Shown here one piece after another: positions 54,816-63,007 of a stretch of DNA of 64,000 nt (the first letter of the stretch is position 1; each line of letters starts with the position of its first letter). The stretch spans positions 1 through 64,000 of the forward strand of contig JAQWFQ010000030.1 of NCBI GenBank assembly GCA_029238665.1, read 5' to 3'. The notes below the pieces were generated by a model. The model worked only from the letters and a program-made list of their open reading frames with translations, did not search any database and was not told where the DNA came from. The position numbers were made by a program, and so were the translations under genes. The stretch comes from Crocinitomicaceae bacterium. GTDB taxonomy: Bacteria > Bacteroidota > Bacteroidia > Flavobacteriales_D > Crocinitomicaceae.

Positions 54816-55940
54816 TCATTTATTCAAAACTTCGTGATAAAGCTCTTCGTAACGACCAACAATTTTTTCAATATCAAACTCTTTTACACGCTCAAGTGCA
54901 TTTTTACGGAACATATTTAAAGTTTCTTCATCTCTCAAAATGTGGAGTGCATTTTCCGCCATATCACCCACATCACCCACATTCGATAAAAACCCGGTAA
55001 CACCATGAACATTCACCTCAGGGATTCCTCCTGTATTTGAAGAAATCACAGGGACACCAACAGCCATAGCCTCAAGTGCAGCCAATCCAAAACTTTCCGT
55101 TTCAGATGGAAGAAGAAATAAATCGGCCAATTCAAGTACTTGTTGTGTATCACGAACCTTTCCTAAAAAAACAACGCGATCACACAAATTCAGCTCACGG
55201 CATGATTCTTCTAAAGCATAACGCTCAGGCCCATCTCCCACCAGTAAAAGTCGGGCATTTTTCAATTCGTTTACCTTAGAAAAAATACGCAGTACATCTT
55301 GCACACGCTTTACCTTTCTAAAATTAGAGATGTGGCAAAGTATCGGTTCGTCATCTGGAGCATACCTTCTTCTCAAGTCCCAATTCATTACTGAAACCTT
55401 ATGCTGAACAGGAATAAAATTTGGAATGACCTTAATTTCTCGCGTTGTAGAAAAGTGCTTGTACGTATCGTTTTTCAAACTTTCTGAAACAGCAGTAACA
55501 GCGTCAGATTCATTTAAACAAAACGTAATTACAGGTTCAAATGCAGGGTCTTTTCCTACCAGTGTAATGTCTGTTCCATGAAGCGTTGTCACAAATGGAA
55601 TATTAATTCCTTGCGACTTTAATATTTGGCGCGCCATAAAAGCCGCAGAAGCATGTGGAATTGCATAATGAACATGTAAAATATCTAAGCCCTCATGCTT
55701 AACCACATCAACCATTTCACTTGCCAACACAGTTTCATAAGGCTCATACTCAAACAGCGGATAGTTAGAAACCCTCACTTCATGGTAGAATATATTTTCC
55801 CTAAACGAGCCCAGTCTCACAGGTTGTGAGTAGGTGATGAAATGGATTTCATGCCCCTTTCCCGCTAAAGATTTACCCAGCTCTGTTGCTACAACTCCAC
55901 TCCCACCATATGTTGGATACAATACAATTCCTATCTTCAT
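54816..55940 (-). CDS. bshA: N-acetyl-alpha-D-glucosaminyl L-malate synthase BshA
   Basis: This 374-residue GT4 glycosyltransferase makes the first intermediate of bacillithiol from UDP-GlcNAc and L-malate. BshA features are the start IGIVLYPTYGGSGVVATELG, HFITYSQPVRL, HVHYAIPHASAAFMA, TLHGTDITLVGKDP, and the C-terminal nucleotide-sugar site PSETESFGLAALEAMA. The rest of the pathway (bshB, bshC) is not in the window. With TrxB it indicates a bacillithiol-type thiol economy. Confidence 0.95.
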   Translation of the reverse strand: MKIGIVLYPTYGGSGVVATELGKSLAGKGHEIHFITYSQPVRLGSFRENIFYHEVRVSNYPLFEYEPYETVLASEMVDVVKHEGLDILHVHYAIPHASAAFMARQILKSQGINIPFVTTLHGTDITLVGKDPAFEPVITFCLNESDAVTAVSESLKNDTYKHFSTTREIKVIPNFIPVQHKVSVMNWDLRRRYAPDDEPILCHISNFRKVKRVQDVLRIFSKVNELKNARLLLVGDGPERYALEESCRELNLCDRVVFLGKVRDTQQVLELADLFLLPSETESFGLAALEAMAVGVPVISSNTGGIPEVNVHGVTGFLSNVGDVGDMAENALHILRDEETLNMFRKNALERVKEFDIEKIVGRYEELYHEVLNK

Positions 55941-56028
55941 ATTTTATGACTTAACAAGCTCCTTACTTCAAAAATAAACTTTTTAATATACATCCCATAC
56001 TTGTACTTCAGTATTCCATCAGGCTTAC

Positions 56029-58974
56029 TTAAAGACGGGCCTCACTTAACGCTGTATATATCGCTTCTTGTATATCTGTACGGATGTTCATGCGAACTAA
56101 TTTCCAGTTTTCTGCATCCGGGTAAACACGATTAGATAAAAACACATAATTCACCTCATGTACCGGGTCTGCCCAAGCAAGAGTTCCTGTAAATCCAGAA
56201 TGTCCAAAGCTAGCTAGACTTACCTTATTACACGTAGGCCCACCGTTTAAATTAACTGTAGGTTTATCAAACCCAGCCCCCCTTCTGTTCGTTGGGCAAT
56301 ATTGACACCCAGTATACCGATCAATGACATCAGGATCTACATACGAAACACCTGCATAATTCCCCTTGTTTAAAAACAGCTGCATTAAACCAGCTAAATC
56401 ACTTGCGTTTGAGAACAAGCCAGCGTGTCCACCAACTCCACCCATCATAGCGGCTCCTTGATCATGTACATGTCCATGAATCTGTTCCCTTCTAAATATC
56501 GTGTCGTTTTCTGTTGGCAAAATTTGACTAAGTGGGAAGTGTTCTTTTGGATTATATCTCAAATGATTAAACCCCATTGGTTTGTAGAATTTATCTTCGA
56601 CATACTGATCTAAAGTAAGCCCAGACTTATTTTCAATGATCTTTTTCACAAAGTAATAACCAACATCCGAATATTTATATCGCTTTCTATTTAAAGGTGT
56701 AGCTAATATTCTCTTGTAAATTAAATCTGTATACCCGTCAACGATCCAAAGGTTAGAAGAAACTTGCGTTGGGAATGAGTCACTTCGAAGACCTTGATAG
56801 AACACAGGGTTAGGCTGGTAGTCTTTTAAGGTTTTAGTATAAAAAGGTATCCACGGTTTTAAACCTGCCTGGTGAGACATCATGGCTTTTAACCGAAGAG
56901 CACCATAAGCTGTACCGTAAGTTAATTTAGGAAGATAGTCAGAAAGTTTTCCATCAAGGCTAAACTCACCATTGCTCTCCATATGCATTAACGACAGTGT
57001 TGACGAAGCTATTTTGGTAATTGAAGCAATATCGTAAACATCTGTATCAATTACCCTATTATCGTTTTTATAGGTGTGAAACCCGAATGATTTCCTGTAA
57101 ATAACTTTACCCTTAACAGCGACAATAATTTGGCACCCAGGGAAAGCACCCGTAAGAATGCCTTTCTCAACAATAGAATCAATTTGAGCTAAATTTTGAG
57201 GGGATATACCCAATTCTTCGGGCTGCGATTCCTTTAACCTACCACCGCTCTTAATTTTTATTCCCGCCCCTCTTTTAAATTGTGAATTTACTGTTAGCGG
57301 TAACTTACCCTCACTGGCGTAGGCTCCCATTAACAGTTGTCCTGCACGATCAAGCGCAATAGGGTTGTTTTCATACCCAACAATAACTGTGTTAATTGCC
57401 TTTAAATTGACATCCTTTGAAAGCGCTAATGGGTTTCCAAAAACAAGCAACACATTTTCCTTTAATGTGTCTTGACTTTCTACCCAACTTTTCCAACCTT
57501 CGGGTAAGCCATAACCATTTTTTATACTTAAAGAGCTAGCGTGAACAGATGTAATAATCATATCATATTCCAACCGTTTAGAATCAAAGACTCGTTGCGC
57601 TTCTTGACCAGTAAGAAAGTGAAAGTGATCCAGCTTACTAATTAAATCCATCGAAGCATCTAAACTAGCTGTATTTTCACCTATAGAAACATGTGCTATT
57701 CGTTTATCAAATCGCTTTATAGGAAGTACTTCATGCTCATTCTTTAAAACAGTTAATGCTTTTTCATAAACCTGTCTTTTAGCCAACTTAATCACCCCTT
57801 CTGAATATACTTTTTGCTTTTTAGGATTAATAATCGCTTTGTATTTAGCTGCCAAAATCTTTCGGCAACGGCTGTCAATTTCAGTACGGGTAATTTCTCC
57901 AGACTCTACTTTTTTCAAAATAGCGTTAATCGCCCCTTTCACATCCCCTGGGAATAACAAGATGTCACAGCCAGCCTGAAATGCTTTTACACAAACTTCC
58001 GCTTCTCCATACCTCTCAGTTACCGCCCTCATTCCTAAAGCATCACTAATTACCAATCCCTGAAACCCCAAATCACCTTTTAGGTAATTATGAATAACAA
58101 CTTTCGACAAACTACTCGGTGTTCCTGACGGATCTAAAGCAGGAACATTAAGGTGGCCAATCATAACTGTAGACGCGCCAGCCCGAATACCGGACCTAAA
58201 CGGGAAGAAGTCAATCGCATTAATTTGAGCGTATGTATTTGTTACTATCGGAAGGGTTAAATGAGAATCTTTATCTGTATCTCCATGGCCAGGAAAATGC
58301 TTAAGACTGGTTAAAACACCCTGATTTTCCATCCCTTTAACAGCCGCTTCTACATGCTTAGCTACTTCTTTAGGATTTTCTCCATACGATCTAAATCCAA
58401 TTACAGGGTTATTTGGGTTACTATTTACATCTGCGACCGGAGCAAAATTCAGATGAATACCAAGTCCCCTACACTCTTGCGCTATCATTTCTGAAATACG
58501 CTGAGTAAGTCTAGGATCATTTGCTGCTCCTAAGGTATAATTATAAGGAAAACGATCTTCTCCAAGCAAACGCATCTGAACTCCCCATTCGGCATCCATT
58601 CCAATTAACAAAGGTATTTCTGCTGCTTTCTGAAAACGATTAATCGATGAAGTTAAGTTGGTTCTATTTCCTTGAAAAAAAATTACACCTCCCACCTTTT
58701 GATTCGTAATAAGTGAATCAACTTGTTTTAGATGCGCCTCGCCTTTGCCTGAATATGCTGCAACCATAAAAAACTGACCGATTCGCGCAGTCAACGAAAG
58801 ACTAGACAACTCCTTTTCTACCCAAGAATTTGACTCCAGATTTATAGATGTTTTTTCAAAAGGTGGGCTTATATCATTCGGACTCTCTACAGGTGTAAAA
58901 GCCGTTAACAACAGGTTAAAGCCTATCAATGTAAGGATTACTACCGTTAATTTTACAGGGAAATATTTTTTCAT
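56029..58974 (-). CDS. Glycoside hydrolase family 3 / serine hydrolase fusion (NagZ-like plus beta-lactamase-like)
   Basis: This protein of about 981 residues has a signal peptide and two enzymes in one chain. The N-terminal part (about 50-380) is a GH3 domain with the NagZ motif KHFPGHGDTDKDSHLTLP and IGMDAEWG; a GH3 C-terminal-like domain follows (about 400-590). The C-terminal part (about 600-975) is a class C beta-lactamase/PBP4*-type domain with S-x-x-K (SITK), Y-S-D in KYSDVGYY and a late HAGLFSNASDLA. This suggests trimming of muropeptides: removal of N-acetylhexosamine and hydrolysis of a peptide or ester bond. The frame opens at 58980; I use the second ATG because the promoter leaves almost no room. 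Confidence 0.9.
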   Translation of the reverse strand: MKKYFPVKLTVVILTLIGFNLLLTAFTPVESPNDISPPFEKTSINLESNSWVEKELSSLSLTARIGQFFMVAAYSGKGEAHLKQVDSLITNQKVGGVIFFQGNRTNLTSSINRFQKAAEIPLLIGMDAEWGVQMRLLGEDRFPYNYTLGAANDPRLTQRISEMIAQECRGLGIHLNFAPVADVNSNPNNPVIGFRSYGENPKEVAKHVEAAVKGMENQGVLTSLKHFPGHGDTDKDSHLTLPIVTNTYAQINAIDFFPFRSGIRAGASTVMIGHLNVPALDPSGTPSSLSKVVIHNYLKGDLGFQGLVISDALGMRAVTERYGEAEVCVKAFQAGCDILLFPGDVKGAINAILKKVESGEITRTEIDSRCRKILAAKYKAIINPKKQKVYSEGVIKLAKRQVYEKALTVLKNEHEVLPIKRFDKRIAHVSIGENTASLDASMDLISKLDHFHFLTGQEAQRVFDSKRLEYDMIITSVHASSLSIKNGYGLPEGWKSWVESQDTLKENVLLVFGNPLALSKDVNLKAINTVIVGYENNPIALDRAGQLLMGAYASEGKLPLTVNSQFKRGAGIKIKSGGRLKESQPEELGISPQNLAQIDSIVEKGILTGAFPGCQIIVAVKGKVIYRKSFGFHTYKNDNRVIDTDVYDIASITKIASSTLSLMHMESNGEFSLDGKLSDYLPKLTYGTAYGALRLKAMMSHQAGLKPWIPFYTKTLKDYQPNPVFYQGLRSDSFPTQVSSNLWIVDGYTDLIYKRILATPLNRKRYKYSDVGYYFVKKIIENKSGLTLDQYVEDKFYKPMGFNHLRYNPKEHFPLSQILPTENDTIFRREQIHGHVHDQGAAMMGGVGGHAGLFSNASDLAGLMQLFLNKGNYAGVSYVDPDVIDRYTGCQYCPTNRRGAGFDKPTVNLNGGPTCNKVSLASFGHSGFTGTLAWADPVHEVNYVFLSNRVYPDAENWKLVRMNIRTDIQEAIYTALSEARL

Positions 58975-58982
58975 ATACACAC

Positions 58983-59009
58983 CAAAAATACAATAGTATT
59001 ACCCTACAA
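58983..59009 (-). promoter_or_regulatory. Promoter of the GH3/serine hydrolase gene, TTG-N16-TATTTTTG
   Basis: On the minus strand TTG (59009-59007) and TATTTTTG (58990-58983) are 16 bp apart. The -7 box ends 2 bp before the first ATG and 8 bp before the second, so the first ATG would lie at or ahead of the start of transcription. Confidence 0.55.
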
Positions 59010-59144
59010 TTAACAAGCCATTTATTAGTTATAAACAATAGACAATGAAAAACATAGAAAACACCCAATAAGCACACCAACAAAGCCTTTTGAATGACTT
59101 AATAATTGTATTTAAACAGACACCTAAAAAGGAATATAATTTGC

Positions 59145-59152
59145 TAAATTTG
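59145..59152 (+). promoter_or_regulatory. -7 box TAAATTTG for the mutL operon
   Basis: TAAATTTG matches TAnnTTTG. It ends 1 bp before an ATG at 59154 and 7 bp before the next ATG at 59160. It would drive the small membrane protein gene, mutL and the genes after it. Confidence 0.55.
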
Positions 59153-59159
59153 TATGACA

Positions 59160-59483
59160 ATGAAATTTAGATTTTTAAATAAAACAATTAATAATCAGAG
59201 ATTCAATTACACGCCAATGTATTTTGATGAGCGCAAGCAACGTCTCAAACGAAAAAAAGCGCAATATCAAGAACTTGAAAACACCGAAATGTCCGATTAT
59301 AAAAGAAAAGAAATGTTAAGGGACAGCCTTCAAGAAGGCTGGAACCGCGCAGCGCATAGACAAAATGAAAACAAGAGTTCAAACATTCGGATTTTGGCCT
59401 TGATAGTAATCCTTGTCGGACTGGGGTATTTCATATTTAACGGTGTTGACGAAGTTGATACTGTAGTCACAAAAATCTGGTAA
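59160..59483 (+). CDS. Small single-pass membrane protein upstream of mutL
   Basis: This protein of 107 residues (109 from the ATG at 59154) has a charged N-terminal half with a possible coiled coil (FDERKQRLKRKKAQYQELE) and one membrane helix near 78-93 (ILALIVILVGLGYFIF). It resembles a short Bacteroidota protein commonly next to mutL. Function is unknown. I prefer the ATG at 59160 because the -7 box abuts 59154. It is 6 bp upstream of mutL and heads the operon. Confidence 0.8.
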   Translation: MKFRFLNKTINNQRFNYTPMYFDERKQRLKRKKAQYQELENTEMSDYKRKEMLRDSLQEGWNRAAHRQNENKSSNIRILALIVILVGLGYFIFNGVDEVDTVVTKIW

Positions 59484-59489
59484 GCTCTG

Positions 59490-61346
59490 ATGAATGATAT
59501 AATAAAACTACTCCCGGATAATATTGCCAATCAAATTGCAGCTGGTGAAGTAATTCAAAGGCCTGCGTCTGTAGTAAAAGAGCTATTAGAGAATGCCATT
59601 GACGCTGGCTCCACTGCAATAAGTGTAAACATCAAGGATGCCGGAAAAACACTAATTCAAGTTGTTGATGACGGCGTAGGAATGAGCCCTAGTGATGCTG
59701 TTTTATGCTTTAAACGTCACGCCACAAGCAAGGTTCGTACTGCGGAAGATTTATTCGCATTAACAACAAAAGGGTTTCGTGGTGAAGCACTTGCCTCCAT
59801 AGCAGCAATCTCTCATGTTGAAATGAAAACACGGACAGCAACTAACGATGTTGGACAAATCCTCCGAATTGAAGGCAGTGAAATTAAACAACAGGAAGAT
59901 GTGGTATGCCCTGTCGGAACCTCTTTTGAAGTAAAGAATTTATTCTTCAATGTACCTGCAAGACGCAACTTCTTAAAGAAAGAATCTACTGAATTTAAAC
60001 ACATTCAGGATGAGTTTGATCGCATTGCTCTTGCACACCCAGACTTGCACTTAACACTAACACATAATGGCGCTGAAATCCACAATTTACACCCCGCTGT
60101 TTTACGTAAGCGGATTGTTAACCTATTTGGTGGGAATTCAAATGATCGATTGGTACCGATAGATGAAACTACAGAAATTGTTTCATTAAAAGGGTTTGTA
60201 CTTAAACCTGAACATGCACGTAAAACACGGGGCGAACAGTTTCTTTTTGTAAATAACCGATTCTTCAAAAGTTCCTTCTTTAATCATGCTGTTACAAAGG
60301 CTTTTGAAGGTTTATTAAAACCAAAATCTTTTCCAGGATACTTCTTGTACATGGAGGTCGACCCACAGAAAATTGACGTCAATGTACACCCTACTAAAAC
60401 AGAAATTAAATTTGAAGAAGATAAATTCATCTATTCAATATTACTAAGCAGTATCAGGCAGGCACTTGGAAAATACAACATAGCTCCAACCTTAGAATTC
60501 GAGCAAGAAACCAGTTTTGAGATTCCTCACGCAATGAAATCACAGCCCGCTGTAGAACCAACAATCAATGTTGATACAGAATTTAACCCTTTTAAAACAA
60601 CAAGCAACCCCATTTCTAGCGGTAGCGGATACGGGAAAACAAAAGACAACCTTACCAAAGGTATAGCGAGTCAAGGATTTGGACTAAACAAAGCATCAGC
60701 TTCGGACTGGGAAGGCTTCTATTCAATTGAAGAAAAACCCGATAATACAGAAGAAAACTACCCTCCAATTGATATGGATGACACCATGGAAAATATTTCT
60801 ACGTTTATTGTAAAGGGAAGCTACATCATCACCCCTAGTAAATCTGGTTTAATGATGATTCACGCACGAAGAGCAATTGAACAAATAGTTTATACAGAAA
60901 TACATAATTCATTTATAATCAATCCTATAAAATCTCAAAAACTATTATTCCCTATTGAAAAAGAAGTTTCAACAAATGAAATAGCACTTTGGAATGAAAA
61001 CGCTTCAATATTAAAACAACTAGGCTACCAAGGTGTTATTGAAGGTAAACTACTAAAGGTTGATTCTGTACCCGCTGTAATCCAAGAAGAGTCAATCTCA
61101 AGTTCACTAGATGAAATATTTCAAGGAATTGGATTTAAAGAAATTGAAAAGGGAGACATTGCACACACTTTAGTTTTAGCAATTGCAAAGTCTGCGGCAA
61201 TGAAAAAAATGAATCTTAACACGAATGAGTCTATTCAAGCTCTAATCAACCAGTTATTTCAATGTGAAAATCATACCTATTCACCTAGAAAAAAGAAAAT
61301 TATAGAGACAATTACCCTGGATGACATTCAACATAAATTCAATTAA
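59490..61346 (+). CDS. mutL: DNA mismatch repair protein MutL
   Basis: This 618-residue protein has the GHKL ATPase motifs in order: ELLENAIDAGS (about 31-41), VDDGVGM, TKGFRGEALASI (about 91-102) and the transducer domain with KIDVNVHPTKTEIKFEE. It should couple mismatch recognition by MutS to strand removal. The C-terminal half holds the dimerisation region, but the endonuclease signature DQHA(X)2E(X)4E is replaced by IHARRAIEQIVYTE around H458. It may therefore lack nicking activity. It is the second gene of the operon, 6 bp after the small membrane protein gene and 3 bp before the first rhomboid gene. Confidence 0.97.
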   Translation: MNDIIKLLPDNIANQIAAGEVIQRPASVVKELLENAIDAGSTAISVNIKDAGKTLIQVVDDGVGMSPSDAVLCFKRHATSKVRTAEDLFALTTKGFRGEALASIAAISHVEMKTRTATNDVGQILRIEGSEIKQQEDVVCPVGTSFEVKNLFFNVPARRNFLKKESTEFKHIQDEFDRIALAHPDLHLTLTHNGAEIHNLHPAVLRKRIVNLFGGNSNDRLVPIDETTEIVSLKGFVLKPEHARKTRGEQFLFVNNRFFKSSFFNHAVTKAFEGLLKPKSFPGYFLYMEVDPQKIDVNVHPTKTEIKFEEDKFIYSILLSSIRQALGKYNIAPTLEFEQETSFEIPHAMKSQPAVEPTINVDTEFNPFKTTSNPISSGSGYGKTKDNLTKGIASQGFGLNKASASDWEGFYSIEEKPDNTEENYPPIDMDDTMENISTFIVKGSYIITPSKSGLMMIHARRAIEQIVYTEIHNSFIINPIKSQKLLFPIEKEVSTNEIALWNENASILKQLGYQGVIEGKLLKVDSVPAVIQEESISSSLDEIFQGIGFKEIEKGDIAHTLVLAIAKSAAMKKMNLNTNESIQALINQLFQCENHTYSPRKKKIIETITLDDIQHKFN

Positions 61347-61349
61347 ACG

Positions 61350-62096
61350 ATGTTTAACAACTTACCACCTGTAACCAAGAATTTATTGATACTAAACGTG
61401 TTGTTTTACGTAGTATCTCTATTCTTAGCTTCAAACGGAATTGACCTTAATCAAAAATTAGGATCTCATTATTTTAATTCAATTTTATTTGAGCCCTACC
61501 AGGTCGTGACACACATGTTTATGCACAGCTTAACGGACTTCTTTCACATCTTATTTAACATGTTGCTACTAGTTATGTTTGGAGCTCACTTAGAGCGTGT
61601 GTGGGGTGCTAAACGTTATTTTATTTTTTATTTCGCCTGTGGATTTGGAGCACTAATACTATACAACTCGATTGGTGTATGGAAAATCATGGAAATAAAC
61701 CAGGCTTTAATTGCAGATGGCTTTGACATGACTGTTTTAAAAAGTAAAGTACTTCAAGGATCATTCGAATACATACAGTACACAAACCAGTCTGAGCAAC
61801 TAGTAAAAGCCTACGCCAGTATGACCTATAGCTCTATGGCCGGTGCTTCCGGAGCCATATTCGGCCTGTTAGCTGGGTTCGCATTACTTTTTCCAAACAC
61901 ACAACTTCAACTACTATTCCCTCCTATTCCTATCAAAGCAAAGTATTTAATTGGAGGGTATCTCGCATTCGAAATCTACAGTAGTTTTTCACGTCCTGAC
62001 GACCAGATTGCACATTTAGCTCACGTTGGAGGCGCAATTGTAGGAGCTATACTTATAATCACATGGCGTAAAACCGATAGACAAAACTTTTACTAA
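61350..62096 (+). CDS. Rhomboid-family intramembrane serine protease (first of tandem pair)
   Basis: This 248-residue, six-helix membrane protease has S167 in AGASGAIFG and H225 in LAHVGGA as the catalytic dyad, with FHILFNMLLLVMFG supplying the conserved Asn and WGAKRYFIFY in loop 1. It contains a longer segment between helices 3 and 4 (about 110-155). It should cut membrane-protein substrates in the inner membrane. It shares one base with the start of the second rhomboid gene (TAATG). Confidence 0.94.
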   Translation: MFNNLPPVTKNLLILNVLFYVVSLFLASNGIDLNQKLGSHYFNSILFEPYQVVTHMFMHSLTDFFHILFNMLLLVMFGAHLERVWGAKRYFIFYFACGFGALILYNSIGVWKIMEINQALIADGFDMTVLKSKVLQGSFEYIQYTNQSEQLVKAYASMTYSSMAGASGAIFGLLAGFALLFPNTQLQLLFPPIPIKAKYLIGGYLAFEIYSSFSRPDDQIAHLAHVGGAIVGAILIITWRKTDRQNFY

Positions 62097-63007
62097 TGGA
62101 GCGAAATTTTATAGCTGAATTAAGACATCAATACAAGTATGGCGGTGCCGCAGTTCAACTGATATTCATTAATGTGAGTATATTTCTTGCAATTCGAATA
62201 ATTGATGTTTTTTTCAATTTAACAACAGCTAACGAAAATATATTTATTGATAATTATGCGAGTCACGTTGTAGGTTTACACACAAATATCATCGACTTCT
62301 CCAAGCATCCATGGGGTTTATTCACAAGTATATTTACACACTACAGCTTAATGCACCTACTATTCAACATGGTGTTTTTATATTTTTCAGGAAAACTATT
62401 CTTACAACTTTTTGACAAACGAAGATTAATAACAACCTATATACTTGGCGGCTTAATTGGTGGCTTATTTGAAGTTCTTGCACACAGCTTATTCCCAAAA
62501 CTACAACTCTTTGATGACATTGTCCTTGGTGCTTCAGGTGCAATTATGGCAATTTTCGTTGCGATTGCATTTCATAGACCTCAATTAAAAATCAACCTAT
62601 TCGGAGTTATACCTGTTCGAATGATTGTTCTAGCAGTGTTATTTATTCTAGTAGACCTATTGGCTCTAGACAAAAAAGATGGCACAGCACATTTTGCTCA
62701 TTTAGGAGGAGCCGTACTTGGTGTAATTTCAATTCAAAACATACAGTCCCCCAAGAACATTGTCAATTTATCACAAAAACTGTGGGACACATTTAAGACA
62801 TTATTTCAAAAACGCTCAACTAAATTCAAGGTTACAAAAGGCGGTAAAGCAAATGAACGCTACAAGACAGATGAAGAATACAACATTGAAGAAAAATCAC
62901 GCCAAATTCAAGTCGATAAAATTTTAGACAAAATATCTAAGTCTGGTTATGAATCTCTAACAAAAAAGGAAAAAAAATTTTTGTTTAATCAGAGTAAGAA
63001 TGGTTAA
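62096..63007 (+). CDS. Rhomboid-family intramembrane serine protease with cytosolic C-terminal domain
   Basis: This 303-residue protein has the rhomboid core with S147 in GASGAIMA and H202 in FAHLGGA, plus HLLFNMVFLYFSG. After the last helix (about 215) comes a charged cytosolic tail of about 85 residues with the DUF6576-like motif VDKILDKISKSGYESLTKKE near 274-293. The tail is absent from the first rhomboid, so the two paralogues may have different partners. The 3' end overlaps the next ORF by 8 bp. Confidence 0.92.
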   Translation: MERNFIAELRHQYKYGGAAVQLIFINVSIFLAIRIIDVFFNLTTANENIFIDNYASHVVGLHTNIIDFSKHPWGLFTSIFTHYSLMHLLFNMVFLYFSGKLFLQLFDKRRLITTYILGGLIGGLFEVLAHSLFPKLQLFDDIVLGASGAIMAIFVAIAFHRPQLKINLFGVIPVRMIVLAVLFILVDLLALDKKDGTAHFAHLGGAVLGVISIQNIQSPKNIVNLSQKLWDTFKTLFQKRSTKFKVTKGGKANERYKTDEEYNIEEKSRQIQVDKILDKISKSGYESLTKKEKKFLFNQSKNG

